44,393 nt of DNA, from contig CALGHE010000023.1 of assembly GCA_937915765.1 (NCBI GenBank), positions 1 to 44,393 on the forward strand, written 5' to 3'. The notes beneath the pieces were generated by a model, which was not told the DNA's origin, did not search any database, and saw only the letters and a list, made by a program, of their open reading frames with translations. Position 1 is the first letter of the stretch; the number at the start of each line of letters is the position of its first letter. Made by a program: the position numbers and the translations under genes. Below are positions 16,581 through 23,998 of the stretch, piece by piece. Source of the stretch: an uncultured Bacteroidales bacterium (GTDB taxonomy: Bacteria; Bacteroidota; Bacteroidia; Bacteroidales; Paludibacteraceae).

Positions 16581-17261
16581 TCATTGGTTTTCAAGCTCCC
16601 GTTGTATTTTATCATCCAACTCTTTCATTCTCTCCTTAGAGTAAAATTCCAGTGTGACACGACGATTTTGATAGTGTTCTGCTTCGGTCTGCGCGTCAGG
16701 AATTCTGGGTTCAGTGTAAGCTACGCCAACAGAGATTATCTTACCCGGGTCAGCCCCTTTTTCGACTAAATAACGACGAATCCAATCCGCCCTCACCTGC
16801 GATAATTTTCTATTGTATTTTAGACTACCCCTGCAATCTGTATGACCAACAACTAAAAACGTATCGTTAGGAAAAAGAGAAACGAATTCTGCCATTTCAT
16901 CCCATTGCGCAATTATATATTCAGGTAGCCGCCGTGCAAAAATATACTCATAAGAATCCCATTCAAACTTTTGTTGCACAGCTGCTATATCCTCTACATT
17001 TTCTTGCGCCTTAGCCTCATGACAAGCAACCATAGCTGTCACTCCTGCCGCCACGCCAATGATTTTCAGCGCGTTGCCAGCCTTCTGCTTTTTGCTCAAT
17101 TGAGCCTCGATGTACTGACGCTCACGCTCGCAGTTTGGACACGTGCCTGCGCATTCTCCTTCAAAGCTGCATTCGGCAGGTGTGTACGGGATTCCGTTGG
17201 CTTCCGCAATCTGTTTTCTGACGCTTTTGAGCACTTCACAAGTTTTCTTGCCTCTGTTCAT
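16581..17261 (-). CDS. OmpA-domain protein with N-terminal Cys-rich module (paralogue 2)
   Basis: 226 aa, same architecture as the gene 64 bases downstream: Cys-rich head (1-55), one hydrophobic segment, and an OmpA-type domain (FLVVGHTDCRGS; NRRVTLEF). The first 182 bases of the two genes are identical, synonymous sites included, and the similarity stops abruptly at the start codon. The segment before the OmpA domain differs (WDSYEYIFARRLPEYI here against WDYSFGFWGVAPRPED). A cysteine replaces the serine of the HTDSRG motif. Probably an old duplication with recent gene conversion at the 5' end. Confidence 0.85.
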   Translation of the reverse strand: MNRGKKTCEVLKSVRKQIAEANGIPYTPAECSFEGECAGTCPNCERERQYIEAQLSKKQKAGNALKIIGVAAGVTAMVACHEAKAQENVEDIAAVQQKFEWDSYEYIFARRLPEYIIAQWDEMAEFVSLFPNDTFLVVGHTDCRGSLKYNRKLSQVRADWIRRYLVEKGADPGKIISVGVAYTEPRIPDAQTEAEHYQNRRVTLEFYSKERMKELDDKIQRELENQ

Positions 17262-17315
17262 TATGAAAAGTCTTCAAGTTATTTTTAGAAGAGACTAATT
17301 TTGCCTCTCTCAGTT

Positions 17316-18128
17316 TTACTTTTTCAAAGTTTCCAATCTCTTCATTGCAGGCTCAAATCCTTGTTCTGCCGAAAGCCTGAACCACCTTTCGGCTTCCGCT
17401 TCATCTTGCTGAACACCCCAGCCGTTTTGATAAAAAACACCAAGGTTCATCTGTGCCGTTGCATGACCTTGTTCCGCTGCAAGCCGAATCCATTTAAACG
17501 CCTCCAAGAAATCCCGCTCCACACCGAGACCTTCTAAGTAACACGTCCCCAAATTGAGCTGTCCCTCTGCACAATCCTGCTCTGCCGAGAGCCGATACCA
17601 CTTCACCGCCTCCGAATAGTCTTGCGCAACACCTATTCCGTACTGATAAAAAAAACCAATATGACTCTGAGCTATCGCATAACCCTGGTCTGCAGAAAGC
17701 CTGATCCACTTATCCGCTTCCTGAACACTTTGCGGCACCCCTTCGCCCATTAAATAACATCTGCCAAGATTAAGCTGGGCCACATCATTCCCCTGCTCAG
17801 CAGAAAGCCTGTACCACTTCACTGCTTCAGAGTGCGACAGCGGCACCCCTGTGCCTGTGTGATAACGAACGCCAAGGTTATTCTGCGCATCCGCATTCCC
17901 CTGCTCGGCAGAACGCTGAAACCACTTCGCAGCCTCTGCATAGTCTTGCGAGACACCTATCCCGTCTCTGTAACATTTACCAAGATTGTTCTGAGCCTCG
18001 GCATCTCCTTGCTCTGCCAAAAACCTGAACATCTCCGCTCTATTTTCAGAGCTGCACCCCGCGTTCAGCACTGCGACCAACACCAGCAACACTCTGCTTG
18101 CTATCTTCAAAATTTTACTTGCCCTCAT
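17316..18128 (-). CDS. Sel1-repeat lipoprotein
   Basis: 270 aa. A lipoprotein signal peptide ends in VLNAGC, with Cys25 as the lipidation site. Six complete 36-residue Sel1 repeats follow, each of the form AQxNLGxxYxxGxGVxxxxxEAxKWxRLSAEQG, from about residue 41 to 257, then a partial seventh unit. Sel1/TPR-like solenoids bind proteins or peptidoglycan partners. The substrate here is unknown. The ATG at 18128 is preferred over the longer frame, which has no ATG. The gene starts 29 bases after the membrane-protein stop and is followed 54 bases later by an OmpA-domain gene, so operon membership is likely. Confidence 0.9.
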   Translation of the reverse strand: MRASKILKIASRVLLVLVAVLNAGCSSENRAEMFRFLAEQGDAEAQNNLGKCYRDGIGVSQDYAEAAKWFQRSAEQGNADAQNNLGVRYHTGTGVPLSHSEAVKWYRLSAEQGNDVAQLNLGRCYLMGEGVPQSVQEADKWIRLSADQGYAIAQSHIGFFYQYGIGVAQDYSEAVKWYRLSAEQDCAEGQLNLGTCYLEGLGVERDFLEAFKWIRLAAEQGHATAQMNLGVFYQNGWGVQQDEAEAERWFRLSAEQGFEPAMKRLETLKK

Positions 18129-18157
18129 AATAAATCTCAATAATTTTCAGTTAACTT

Positions 18158-18616
18158 TTAGTTCATCCAACATGGTACAATCTGCACTAATACGGCTACT
18201 GCAATGTAAAAAATCAGCAAATACAAAACCTTGAGGCTCTGTCTGTTCTGCTCTTTTTTGTATAACAAGAAAAGAATAAACGACCAAAGCACACACGCAA
18301 ACATGCCAAATCCATACATAAGACGACCGCCTGCCCATTTCTGCAAATAAAACAAAAGTCCGACGGCAAGAAGCGCAACAGCCATTTTAGCCAGAGGCTG
18401 AAATCTGTGACTCATTCCCTCTACCTCTTGCGGCAAATCCCTTTGATTGTTTCTACCAAAGTAAATAGAGTAGCCATACACCAACGCAACAAAACAAAGA
18501 GCTATCGTTGACAATACATCAAACATATAATTTCCTGCCGAACTCAATTTGTAGGCCACCACTAAAAAAAACACAACAGGAGCGAAAAAAAACTCCAAAC
18601 GATCTAACAATTTCAT
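18158..18616 (-). CDS. Five-helix integral membrane protein, unknown
   Basis: 152 aa with about five hydrophobic helices: FFFAPVVFFLVVAY, STIALCFVALVYGYSIYF, AVALLAVGLLFYL, GFGMFACVLWSFILFLL and VLYLLIFYIAVAVLVQIV. The second and third helices are separated by a polar loop (RNNQRDLPQEVEGMSHRFQP). No family was recognised. First gene of the likely operon with the Sel1 lipoprotein and the two OmpA-domain genes, so an envelope role is inferred. The start at MKLLDRLEFFF (18616) is chosen; a TACTTTTG box lies upstream on the same strand (18697-18690). Confidence 0.7.
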   Translation of the reverse strand: MKLLDRLEFFFAPVVFFLVVAYKLSSAGNYMFDVLSTIALCFVALVYGYSIYFGRNNQRDLPQEVEGMSHRFQPLAKMAVALLAVGLLFYLQKWAGGRLMYGFGMFACVLWSFILFLLYKKEQNRQSLKVLYLLIFYIAVAVLVQIVPCWMN

Positions 18617-18689
18617 TTCTTTAAAAACTATCAAAAAAAACAAACTTAAGCTCGGTTCAATCTCAACCAAGACATGAACCAGGCCTATA

Positions 18690-18697
18690 CAAAAGTA
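18690..18697 (-). promoter_or_regulatory. -7 box of the membrane/Sel1/OmpA operon
   Basis: TACTTTTG read on the minus strand, about 75 bases before the start of the five-helix membrane protein. No matching -33 TTTG is clear. Confidence 0.4.
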
Positions 18698-18756
18698 CAA
18701 AAAATACAATTATCTTAATATATGTTAAAAATCTTTTTTCCTATATTTTTATGAAT

Positions 18757-18764
18757 TACTTTTG
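18757..18764 (+). promoter_or_regulatory. -7 box of the CorC/HlyC gene
   Basis: TACTTTTG matches TAnnTTTG and lies 21 bases before the ATG at 18786. It is divergent to the box at 18697-18690. Confidence 0.5.
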
Positions 18765-18785
18765 CGGAAACTGATTAATAAAAAA

Positions 18786-20054
18786 ATGGAAGAACTTATA
18801 TTTATCATTGTGCTTATTTTGCTGAACGGAGTTTTTGCAATGTCGGAAGTTGCGCTTATATCCGCAAAAAAATCGCGTATCTCAGCAGAAGCGAAACGTG
18901 GCAACAAGTCGGCTCAAAAAGTGCTTGAACTTGCAGAAAAGCCAGAGACTTTTCTTTCGACAGTTCAGATAGGGATAACGCTGATAGGAATATTGACAGG
19001 TATATTTTCCGGCAACAAAATAGCTGCCAGTCTCACTGAAATCCTTATATCTTTTGATGTGAACGACAACTACGCGCACTACATAGCTCAAACTTTCATA
19101 GTCGCTTTAGTAACTTTTTTTTCCATACTGTTTGGCGAGCTCGTTCCTAAACGAATCGGGATGGGTTCTGCCGAAAAGGTGGCTCTTCTCGCAGCAAGAC
19201 CTATGAGTCTCTTATCAAAGGCAACCTACCCTTTCGTATGGCTTTTGTCTCAAAGTTCAAAATTAACTTTTAAAGTGTTCGGGCTAAAGTCAGAAGACAG
19301 CAAGGTGACGGAAGAGGAAATCAAATCGCTCGTGCAGGAAGGCACAGAAGACGGCGAGGTGCAGCAGGTAGAAAAAAACATTGTGGACAGAGTCTTCCTT
19401 ATGGGCGACTTGGAGATAGGCTCCATAATGACGCACAAAAACGATGTGGTGTGCCTCGACTGCAACATGGACCCTAACACTATCAGAAATGTAATATCAG
19501 ACTCGCTCTTCGGATTTTACCCTGTCGTGAAAAATAATTTCGACAACCTTATCGGCGTAGTGAATATAAAGGAGCTTGTGCTGCATATACATGAGACGGA
19601 GATGAATCTTGAAGAGCTGGCCCACGCTCCTGTTTTCTTCCCCGAAAACATGAGTGTTTACAAAGCGTTAGAGTCGATGAAGGAACAAGGTGTCAGCAGA
19701 GCGCTTGTGTGCGACGAGTTCGGCTCTTTCACCGGCATAATAACGTTGAAGGATATCCTCGTCGGGCTTGTCGGCAACATTGACGACACTGACGAAGAAC
19801 CTGAAATCATAGAACGTGAGGACGGAAGCTGGCTTGTCTCCGGGCAATGCTCCATTCTTGATTTTCTGTCTTACTTCGACAAATGCGACCTTATAGACGA
19901 CCTCGACTGCCATACCGTTGGAGGCTTGGCTCTTGTGCAACTGCAACATCTACCTAAAACCGGAGAAACTTTTTCGTGGAAGAATTTCAAATTTGAAATT
20001 GCCGACATGGACGGTGTAAGGATAGACAAACTGATTGTATCTAAATTGCCGTAA
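18786..20054 (+). CDS. CNNM/CorC-HlyC family transporter-like protein ('hemolysin family')
   Basis: 422 aa. An N-terminal CNNM membrane domain (about 1-185: IIVLILLNGVFAMSEVALISAKKSR, then FLSTVQIGITLIGILTGIFSG and FFSILFGELVPKRIG), then a CBS pair (about 205-330: GSIMTHKNDVVCLD, GFYPVV, GVVNIKELV, GVSRALVCDEFGSFTGIITLKDIL), then a C-terminal CorC_HlyC domain (EDGSWLVSGQCSILDF to the end). Related proteins are linked to Mg2+/Co2+ efflux and Na+-coupled Mg2+ export; the 'hemolysin' name is historical. All domains are complete. ATG at 18786 is chosen over an upstream in-frame TTG that overlaps the promoter box. Confidence 0.93.
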   Translation: MEELIFIIVLILLNGVFAMSEVALISAKKSRISAEAKRGNKSAQKVLELAEKPETFLSTVQIGITLIGILTGIFSGNKIAASLTEILISFDVNDNYAHYIAQTFIVALVTFFSILFGELVPKRIGMGSAEKVALLAARPMSLLSKATYPFVWLLSQSSKLTFKVFGLKSEDSKVTEEEIKSLVQEGTEDGEVQQVEKNIVDRVFLMGDLEIGSIMTHKNDVVCLDCNMDPNTIRNVISDSLFGFYPVVKNNFDNLIGVVNIKELVLHIHETEMNLEELAHAPVFFPENMSVYKALESMKEQGVSRALVCDEFGSFTGIITLKDILVGLVGNIDDTDEEPEIIEREDGSWLVSGQCSILDFLSYFDKCDLIDDLDCHTVGGLALVQLQHLPKTGETFSWKNFKFEIADMDGVRIDKLIVSKLP

Positions 20055-20409
20055 GTCAAATCATTAGAAGCAACAAACAACGATTTGATTCCGGCAAACC
20101 GCAATACTCTTTTTTTTATTCAGAAAAGACAAGTTTTTTATTGCGCGCACGACTATTTTGTATTAAATTTACGAGCCGTTCGGCAGACGAGGCTGACAGG
20201 CACTTGCACGCAACAGAAAAACACACCTTTCGGACTCTGTTTTTTGTCTGAATTTCAACTCCGGCCGGCTTTGCCTATTTGCGCCAAACGCCGAATATTG
20301 CAAAAACGGATAAAAAGTTAAGTCCCGTGCATCAATGCAGATATTTCATGTCCCGGCTTTTAAGTCCGGACCATACTATTTATAAACACTTTAAATCTAA
20401 TTAAAAATT
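20055..20409. other. 355-bp intergenic stretch with small palindromes
   Basis: No supported gene. Just past the CorC stop, AGTCAAATC (20054-20062) and GATTTGATT (20082-20090) can pair (one G-T) and may be a weak terminator. In front of the next gene are TGCATCAATGCA (20328-20339) and a stem of GTCCCGG (20350-20356) with CCGGAC (20366-20371). These could be an operator or a leader structure. No exact TAnnTTTG box was found. Confidence 0.45.
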
Positions 20410-21810
20410 ATGGCAACAGCTACAGATTTTCTAATGGATATTTCTGACAATATCTCTGGCAAACAGAAAATGGTTAAGCGCCTGTTTTCTGACGAAATTG
20501 TTCCTTCTTTGAATTTTTCAGAACCTATAGGTCTAAGAACGTTCCTTTCGGTCGTGGGGTCTCCTATCATCATCAGCTCGCTCGACATGGGCTTGAATAC
20601 AGTATCCGACTTCAATAAAAAAATCGACGGACTGCCATGGCCTAACGGAGGCGCTCCTCTTGCCAAGACAGTGAACAAATCTGTTTCAGACTTCGAAAAC
20701 ATTGATGCTGACGATAAAATTATTGTATTGGTAACTGGCGGTTCTGACAACTTCAGATACGAAATGAGCGACGTCGCATACGAGATTAACAAGGCCGAAG
20801 GCAAAGTCAGACTCGTTGTGCTCGGCATCAATTTGTCTGAAGACGACGAAAAGGACGCTATCTCAAGCATTGAAAAATGCAACGGCGCATTTTGCAACAT
20901 AAAGATGAACGACGATAATTATGAAAGATTCGAGGCTAAAGCGCAGCTGGAGACTTTCTTCAACGTCCTAAAAAACAAACCTGCCGCGCCAAAAGTTCAG
21001 GAACCAGAAAAAAACATCGTGAAAGAAGCACCAAAAGCCGAACCTGTAAAAATAGAGCTTTCTGCTCCTACGATAACAGTTTCTGAAAAGAAAGCGGCCG
21101 CAGAACCTCAGTTTGAATCAATTAAACCGATAGAAAAAAAGCAACCAAGTTGGCTGCACAAAAAGACGGCTGCAGAACCTCAATTCGAATCAATTAAACC
21201 GATAGAGGTAAAACCTGCAGATATCCCGAACGACTCAGAAAGTGCCGATGAAATCGACGTTTTTGACGTGCTCGCAAAAAACAACGAAGCCATAAAGGCT
21301 TGCTTGCTGAATAACGTAGAGGCGTTCAACCTTCTGTCTGCTCGCCTTGACAGCGCCAACGCAAAGATTGACAAATTAATTGCAGACGACAAGGCGGTTG
21401 TGATAGAAGAGGACTCGGAACTTAACGCTGAAATTGCAGACAAGAGCCGCGCCATTGTAATGCAACTTTTGCAAAGCAAATACCCTGAACGCGTCAAATC
21501 TGTAAACAATACCGAAAAAGGATACGACTTCCAAGTTTGGCTCGACAACGAAAGCGTTGAGTACCGCATCGCCTGCAAAGGTCTGCTTGACGAACAGCAG
21601 ACATTCTGCATGGCCCGCAAAGAGTGGGAGGTTTGCATGAAAAACAACCGAAATTATCAGGTATATCTGATTAACAATATGTCTTCTCAGCCGACCGTAA
21701 CAATCATAGACAATCTCATGGGCTGGCTGCTGAAAGGCAAAATTGTGCCTTGTGCTCCAAAAAATATGAAAATTAAGGCAGACACAGTAACATTAACCAT
21801 CGTTAAATAA
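20410..21810 (+). CDS. vWA-like + DUF3883-like fusion, both metal sites degenerate
   Basis: 466 aa, function unknown. Residues 1-185 have a von Willebrand A-like layout: DFLMDISDNIS (Asp10, Ser12, Asn14 in place of DxSxS), GGAPLAKTV where a Thr is usual, and IIVLVTGGSDN where LTDG is usual. So the MIDAS metal site appears incomplete. Residues 190-285 are a Lys/Pro/Glu-rich linker with a 13-residue repeat (AAEPQFESIKPIE, twice). Residues 285-335 are probably coiled coil. Residues about 345-430 resemble DUF3883 (GYDFQVW...YRIACKG...ARKEWEVCMKNNRNYQVYLINN), a restriction-nuclease fold, but the E of E-x-K is Ala. Cytoplasmic, single gene with its own terminator. It may be a scaffold in a stress or defence response; that is inference. 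Confidence 0.7.
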   Translation: MATATDFLMDISDNISGKQKMVKRLFSDEIVPSLNFSEPIGLRTFLSVVGSPIIISSLDMGLNTVSDFNKKIDGLPWPNGGAPLAKTVNKSVSDFENIDADDKIIVLVTGGSDNFRYEMSDVAYEINKAEGKVRLVVLGINLSEDDEKDAISSIEKCNGAFCNIKMNDDNYERFEAKAQLETFFNVLKNKPAAPKVQEPEKNIVKEAPKAEPVKIELSAPTITVSEKKAAAEPQFESIKPIEKKQPSWLHKKTAAEPQFESIKPIEVKPADIPNDSESADEIDVFDVLAKNNEAIKACLLNNVEAFNLLSARLDSANAKIDKLIADDKAVVIEEDSELNAEIADKSRAIVMQLLQSKYPERVKSVNNTEKGYDFQVWLDNESVEYRIACKGLLDEQQTFCMARKEWEVCMKNNRNYQVYLINNMSSQPTVTIIDNLMGWLLKGKIVPCAPKNMKIKADTVTLTIVK

Positions 21811-21816
21811 AAGCCA

Positions 21817-21856
21817 AGCGACCTCTAAAGAAATTCTTCAGGGGTCGCTCTTTTTT
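21817..21856 (+). terminator. Terminator of the vWA-DUF3883 gene
   Basis: AGCGACC (21817-21823) pairs with GGTCGCT (21843-21849); the stem can extend inward. A run of T follows at 21851-21856. Confidence 0.88.
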
Positions 21857-22012
21857 ATGCAACTTCCATCTCTGCTCTTTCATCATTTAAATATTCAGGC
21901 TTTCCGCCTTGCATTCCTTCTGTCTGGAGGGCAGAGCAAAAGTTTTTCGTAGTATTTATTACGTCTTTAGAAAATCTTAAGTCAACTTACATAAATCAAG
22001 TCAATTATAAAC

Positions 22013-22033
22013 GGTGAATTTATAGAACTCACC
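22013..22033 (-). terminator. Weak terminator of the six-helix membrane protein gene
   Basis: GGTGA (22013-22017) and TCACC (22029-22033) form a 5-bp stem. An AT-rich tract follows on the minus strand. Confidence 0.3.
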
Positions 22034-22049
22034 TTAAACCAGTCTCCAA

Positions 22050-22664
22050 TCAGTCTATATTAAAAGTCTTTCCCTTTACCAGCCATGCCACCCCAAATAA
22101 AAGGAGCAGTATAGACTCAAATATCATTGTGAAATAACCTGGCAAAAAGCCAAACACCTCAGACAAAAGGAAAAACACAAGACAAACGACCATTCCCCAG
22201 CCGCAGATTTTAAATACAAGAGTCCGGGTAACACCATTGCCCTTTGTGAACTGCATAAGTATGTTCAAGCTGAATGAGAAAAAGAGCAAGCCCGCACTTA
22301 TGTTATGCACTATCTGACTTGTGCTTGGAGTCAACTGAAACAAACCTATTGGCTCTTCAGGATCGAGCCAAACTGTATTGCAAGGGAAAAAGACAACGCC
22401 AAGAGCCAACAGGCCAGACACAAAATTTATTCGTCTGTCACTTTTGTCATACCCCTGATAAGTCATTAGAAATATAGCCGTGCAACTGAGCATCATTGTT
22501 AGCACAGGCGACAAATGATAGGTCGCGCTCAAACTATACCACCACTCTTCTGGCCTATTTTCTATAAAAAGGCAACTAGACACACACAACACTGGCAATA
22601 AGATACCTAGCCAGCCAATAACTTTTCTCTGTGTCAAATAAGACAACATCAAAGCATCTGCCAT
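22050..22664 (-). CDS. Six-helix membrane protein, DUF998-like
   Basis: 204 aa with about six membrane helices: WLGILLPVLCVSSCLF, VLTMMLSCTAIFLMTYQGY, FVSGLLALGVVFFP, NISAGLLFFSFSLNILM, GMVVCLVFFLLSEVFGFLPG and MIFESILLLLFGVAWLV. Conserved-looking motifs are SLSATYH, LMTYQGYDKSD and a His in the fourth helix (QIVHNISAG). These resemble small DUF998-type membrane proteins of unknown role, but the family call is from memory and not firm. It has its own promoter, whose -33 element sits inside the end of the preceding M23 gene, so it can be expressed apart from that operon. Confidence 0.7.
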   Translation of the reverse strand: MADALMLSYLTQRKVIGWLGILLPVLCVSSCLFIENRPEEWWYSLSATYHLSPVLTMMLSCTAIFLMTYQGYDKSDRRINFVSGLLALGVVFFPCNTVWLDPEEPIGLFQLTPSTSQIVHNISAGLLFFSFSLNILMQFTKGNGVTRTLVFKICGWGMVVCLVFFLLSEVFGFLPGYFTMIFESILLLLFGVAWLVKGKTFNID

Positions 22665-22691
22665 AACTTAAAACCGATTAAATTAAACAAA

Positions 22692-22724
22692 CAAATATAT
22701 TTTACCTTACGCAGTTAACGCAAA
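22692..22724 (-). promoter_or_regulatory. Promoter of the six-helix membrane protein gene
   Basis: Minus strand: TTTG (22724-22721), a 21-base spacer, TATATTTG (22699-22692), an exact consensus match. The -33 element overlaps the last codons of the M23 gene, which ends at 22715. Confidence 0.75.
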
Positions 22725-23971
22725 GTTTTCATAAGCGAATCACGCACAGCCTCAAAAGCGCCCTTGTTAGCTTCACTTACAGGCTCAACAGAAGGAGACT
22801 CCAATTTCAGCGGATTAATAGGATTTCCGTTCTTATAAACTCTAAAATCCAAATGAGGCCCAGTTGACAAACCTGTGCTTCCGACATAGCCAATAACCTC
22901 GCCTTGCTTCACATACGAGCCAACGGCAAGCCCTTTCGCATACTTAGACAAATGCAGGTACGCCGTAGAATAAGTGCTGTTATGCTGAATCTTGACCGTA
23001 TGACCTCCACCTTTATGAAATCCCTTGGAAATCACCTTACCGTCCCCGATGGTCATAACTGGCGTGCCGGCCGGAGCAGCATAATCCACCCCGTGATGCG
23101 GCCTGCGAATCTTCAGAACCGGATGAAGGCGGCTATGACTAAAGTGCGAACTAATCCTCGAAAACTTCAACGGAGCCTTCAGAAAAGCTTTCCTAAGGCT
23201 ATTCCCGTCATAATCATAAAAATCCAGACGGCCATTTTGCTCAAAAGGCACTGCATGAAAGTCCTTTCCGCAATGAGTGAATATGGCAAACCTGATAGAA
23301 TCAACCCCCACAAAAAGTGTGTCAACCCAAGTTTCCGTATAACGCACCTCAAATTTGTCGCCCTTCTGCAGACCAAAGAAATCGATGTTCCACGCATAAA
23401 TTTCAGAAAGTTCAAAAGCCAGCGCTGTAGGTGCATTCGCATCAGCCATTGCATTCCACAAAGACGACGAAATCTCACCTTTAACCACCTTCTCCTTCAC
23501 CGTCACATTCTTTTTATGCTCCCAGACCTTCAGACTGTCCGTAAGACAAAAAACAATGCTTTCCGTCGGAGTTGACTCATATATGAAATACTTTCCGCAC
23601 TTAACAGAATCACCCGTAAAAATAACACAATAAGGGTTGCCCGACCTAATCTTTTTTACGTTGAACACCTTGCTTGCGTTCTCTGCAAGGCTATGTATGC
23701 TCTGAGCCGAGACCCCATATTCAGAAAGTACGCTTCCTAATGTCTTGTTTTTAGGAAAACGCCCCTGTTCCAAATGCATGCTGTCCGTAAACTCTATTCC
23801 GTAAACCATCTGCTTCTCAGCTTTCTCTATAACCTCCAGCGTGTCATGCAGAGCCACATTCGTCAACGAGTCAACAATCACACCCTCTGCCTGAGACGCT
23901 CTTCTCGCATCATTGCATGAAAAGAGTCCCAAAACAAGCGCAGTCAACAATACAACACACAAACGTTTCAT
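22715..23971 (-). CDS. M23 family metallopeptidase, lipoprotein
   Basis: 418 aa. A lipoprotein signal (LVLGLFSC, Cys19) is followed by a long N-terminal region (about 20-270) with a LysM/G5-like fold feel (GSVLSEYGVSAQSIHSLAENASKVFNV), then an M23 domain with HHGVDYAAPAG (HxxxD, near residue 293) and GPHLDFRVYKNG (near 370). The second His of the usual H-x-H is Asp here, a variant also seen in other Bacteroidetes MepM-like proteins as I recall them, so activity should not be ruled out. A probable cell-wall endopeptidase tethered to a membrane. Its start lies 27 bases after the DUF4270 stop, in the same operon. Confidence 0.9.
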   Translation of the reverse strand: MKRLCVVLLTALVLGLFSCNDARRASQAEGVIVDSLTNVALHDTLEVIEKAEKQMVYGIEFTDSMHLEQGRFPKNKTLGSVLSEYGVSAQSIHSLAENASKVFNVKKIRSGNPYCVIFTGDSVKCGKYFIYESTPTESIVFCLTDSLKVWEHKKNVTVKEKVVKGEISSSLWNAMADANAPTALAFELSEIYAWNIDFFGLQKGDKFEVRYTETWVDTLFVGVDSIRFAIFTHCGKDFHAVPFEQNGRLDFYDYDGNSLRKAFLKAPLKFSRISSHFSHSRLHPVLKIRRPHHGVDYAAPAGTPVMTIGDGKVISKGFHKGGGHTVKIQHNSTYSTAYLHLSKYAKGLAVGSYVKQGEVIGYVGSTGLSTGPHLDFRVYKNGNPINPLKLESPSVEPVSEANKGAFEAVRDSLMKTLR

Positions 23972-23998
23972 AATCAACACTAAAAAAAACACCAACCG

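Noticed and set aside
20085..20321. 78-codon frame between the CorC gene and the vWA-DUF3883 gene
   Set aside because: Low-quality composition, no start context, no motif; the stretch reads as a spacer.
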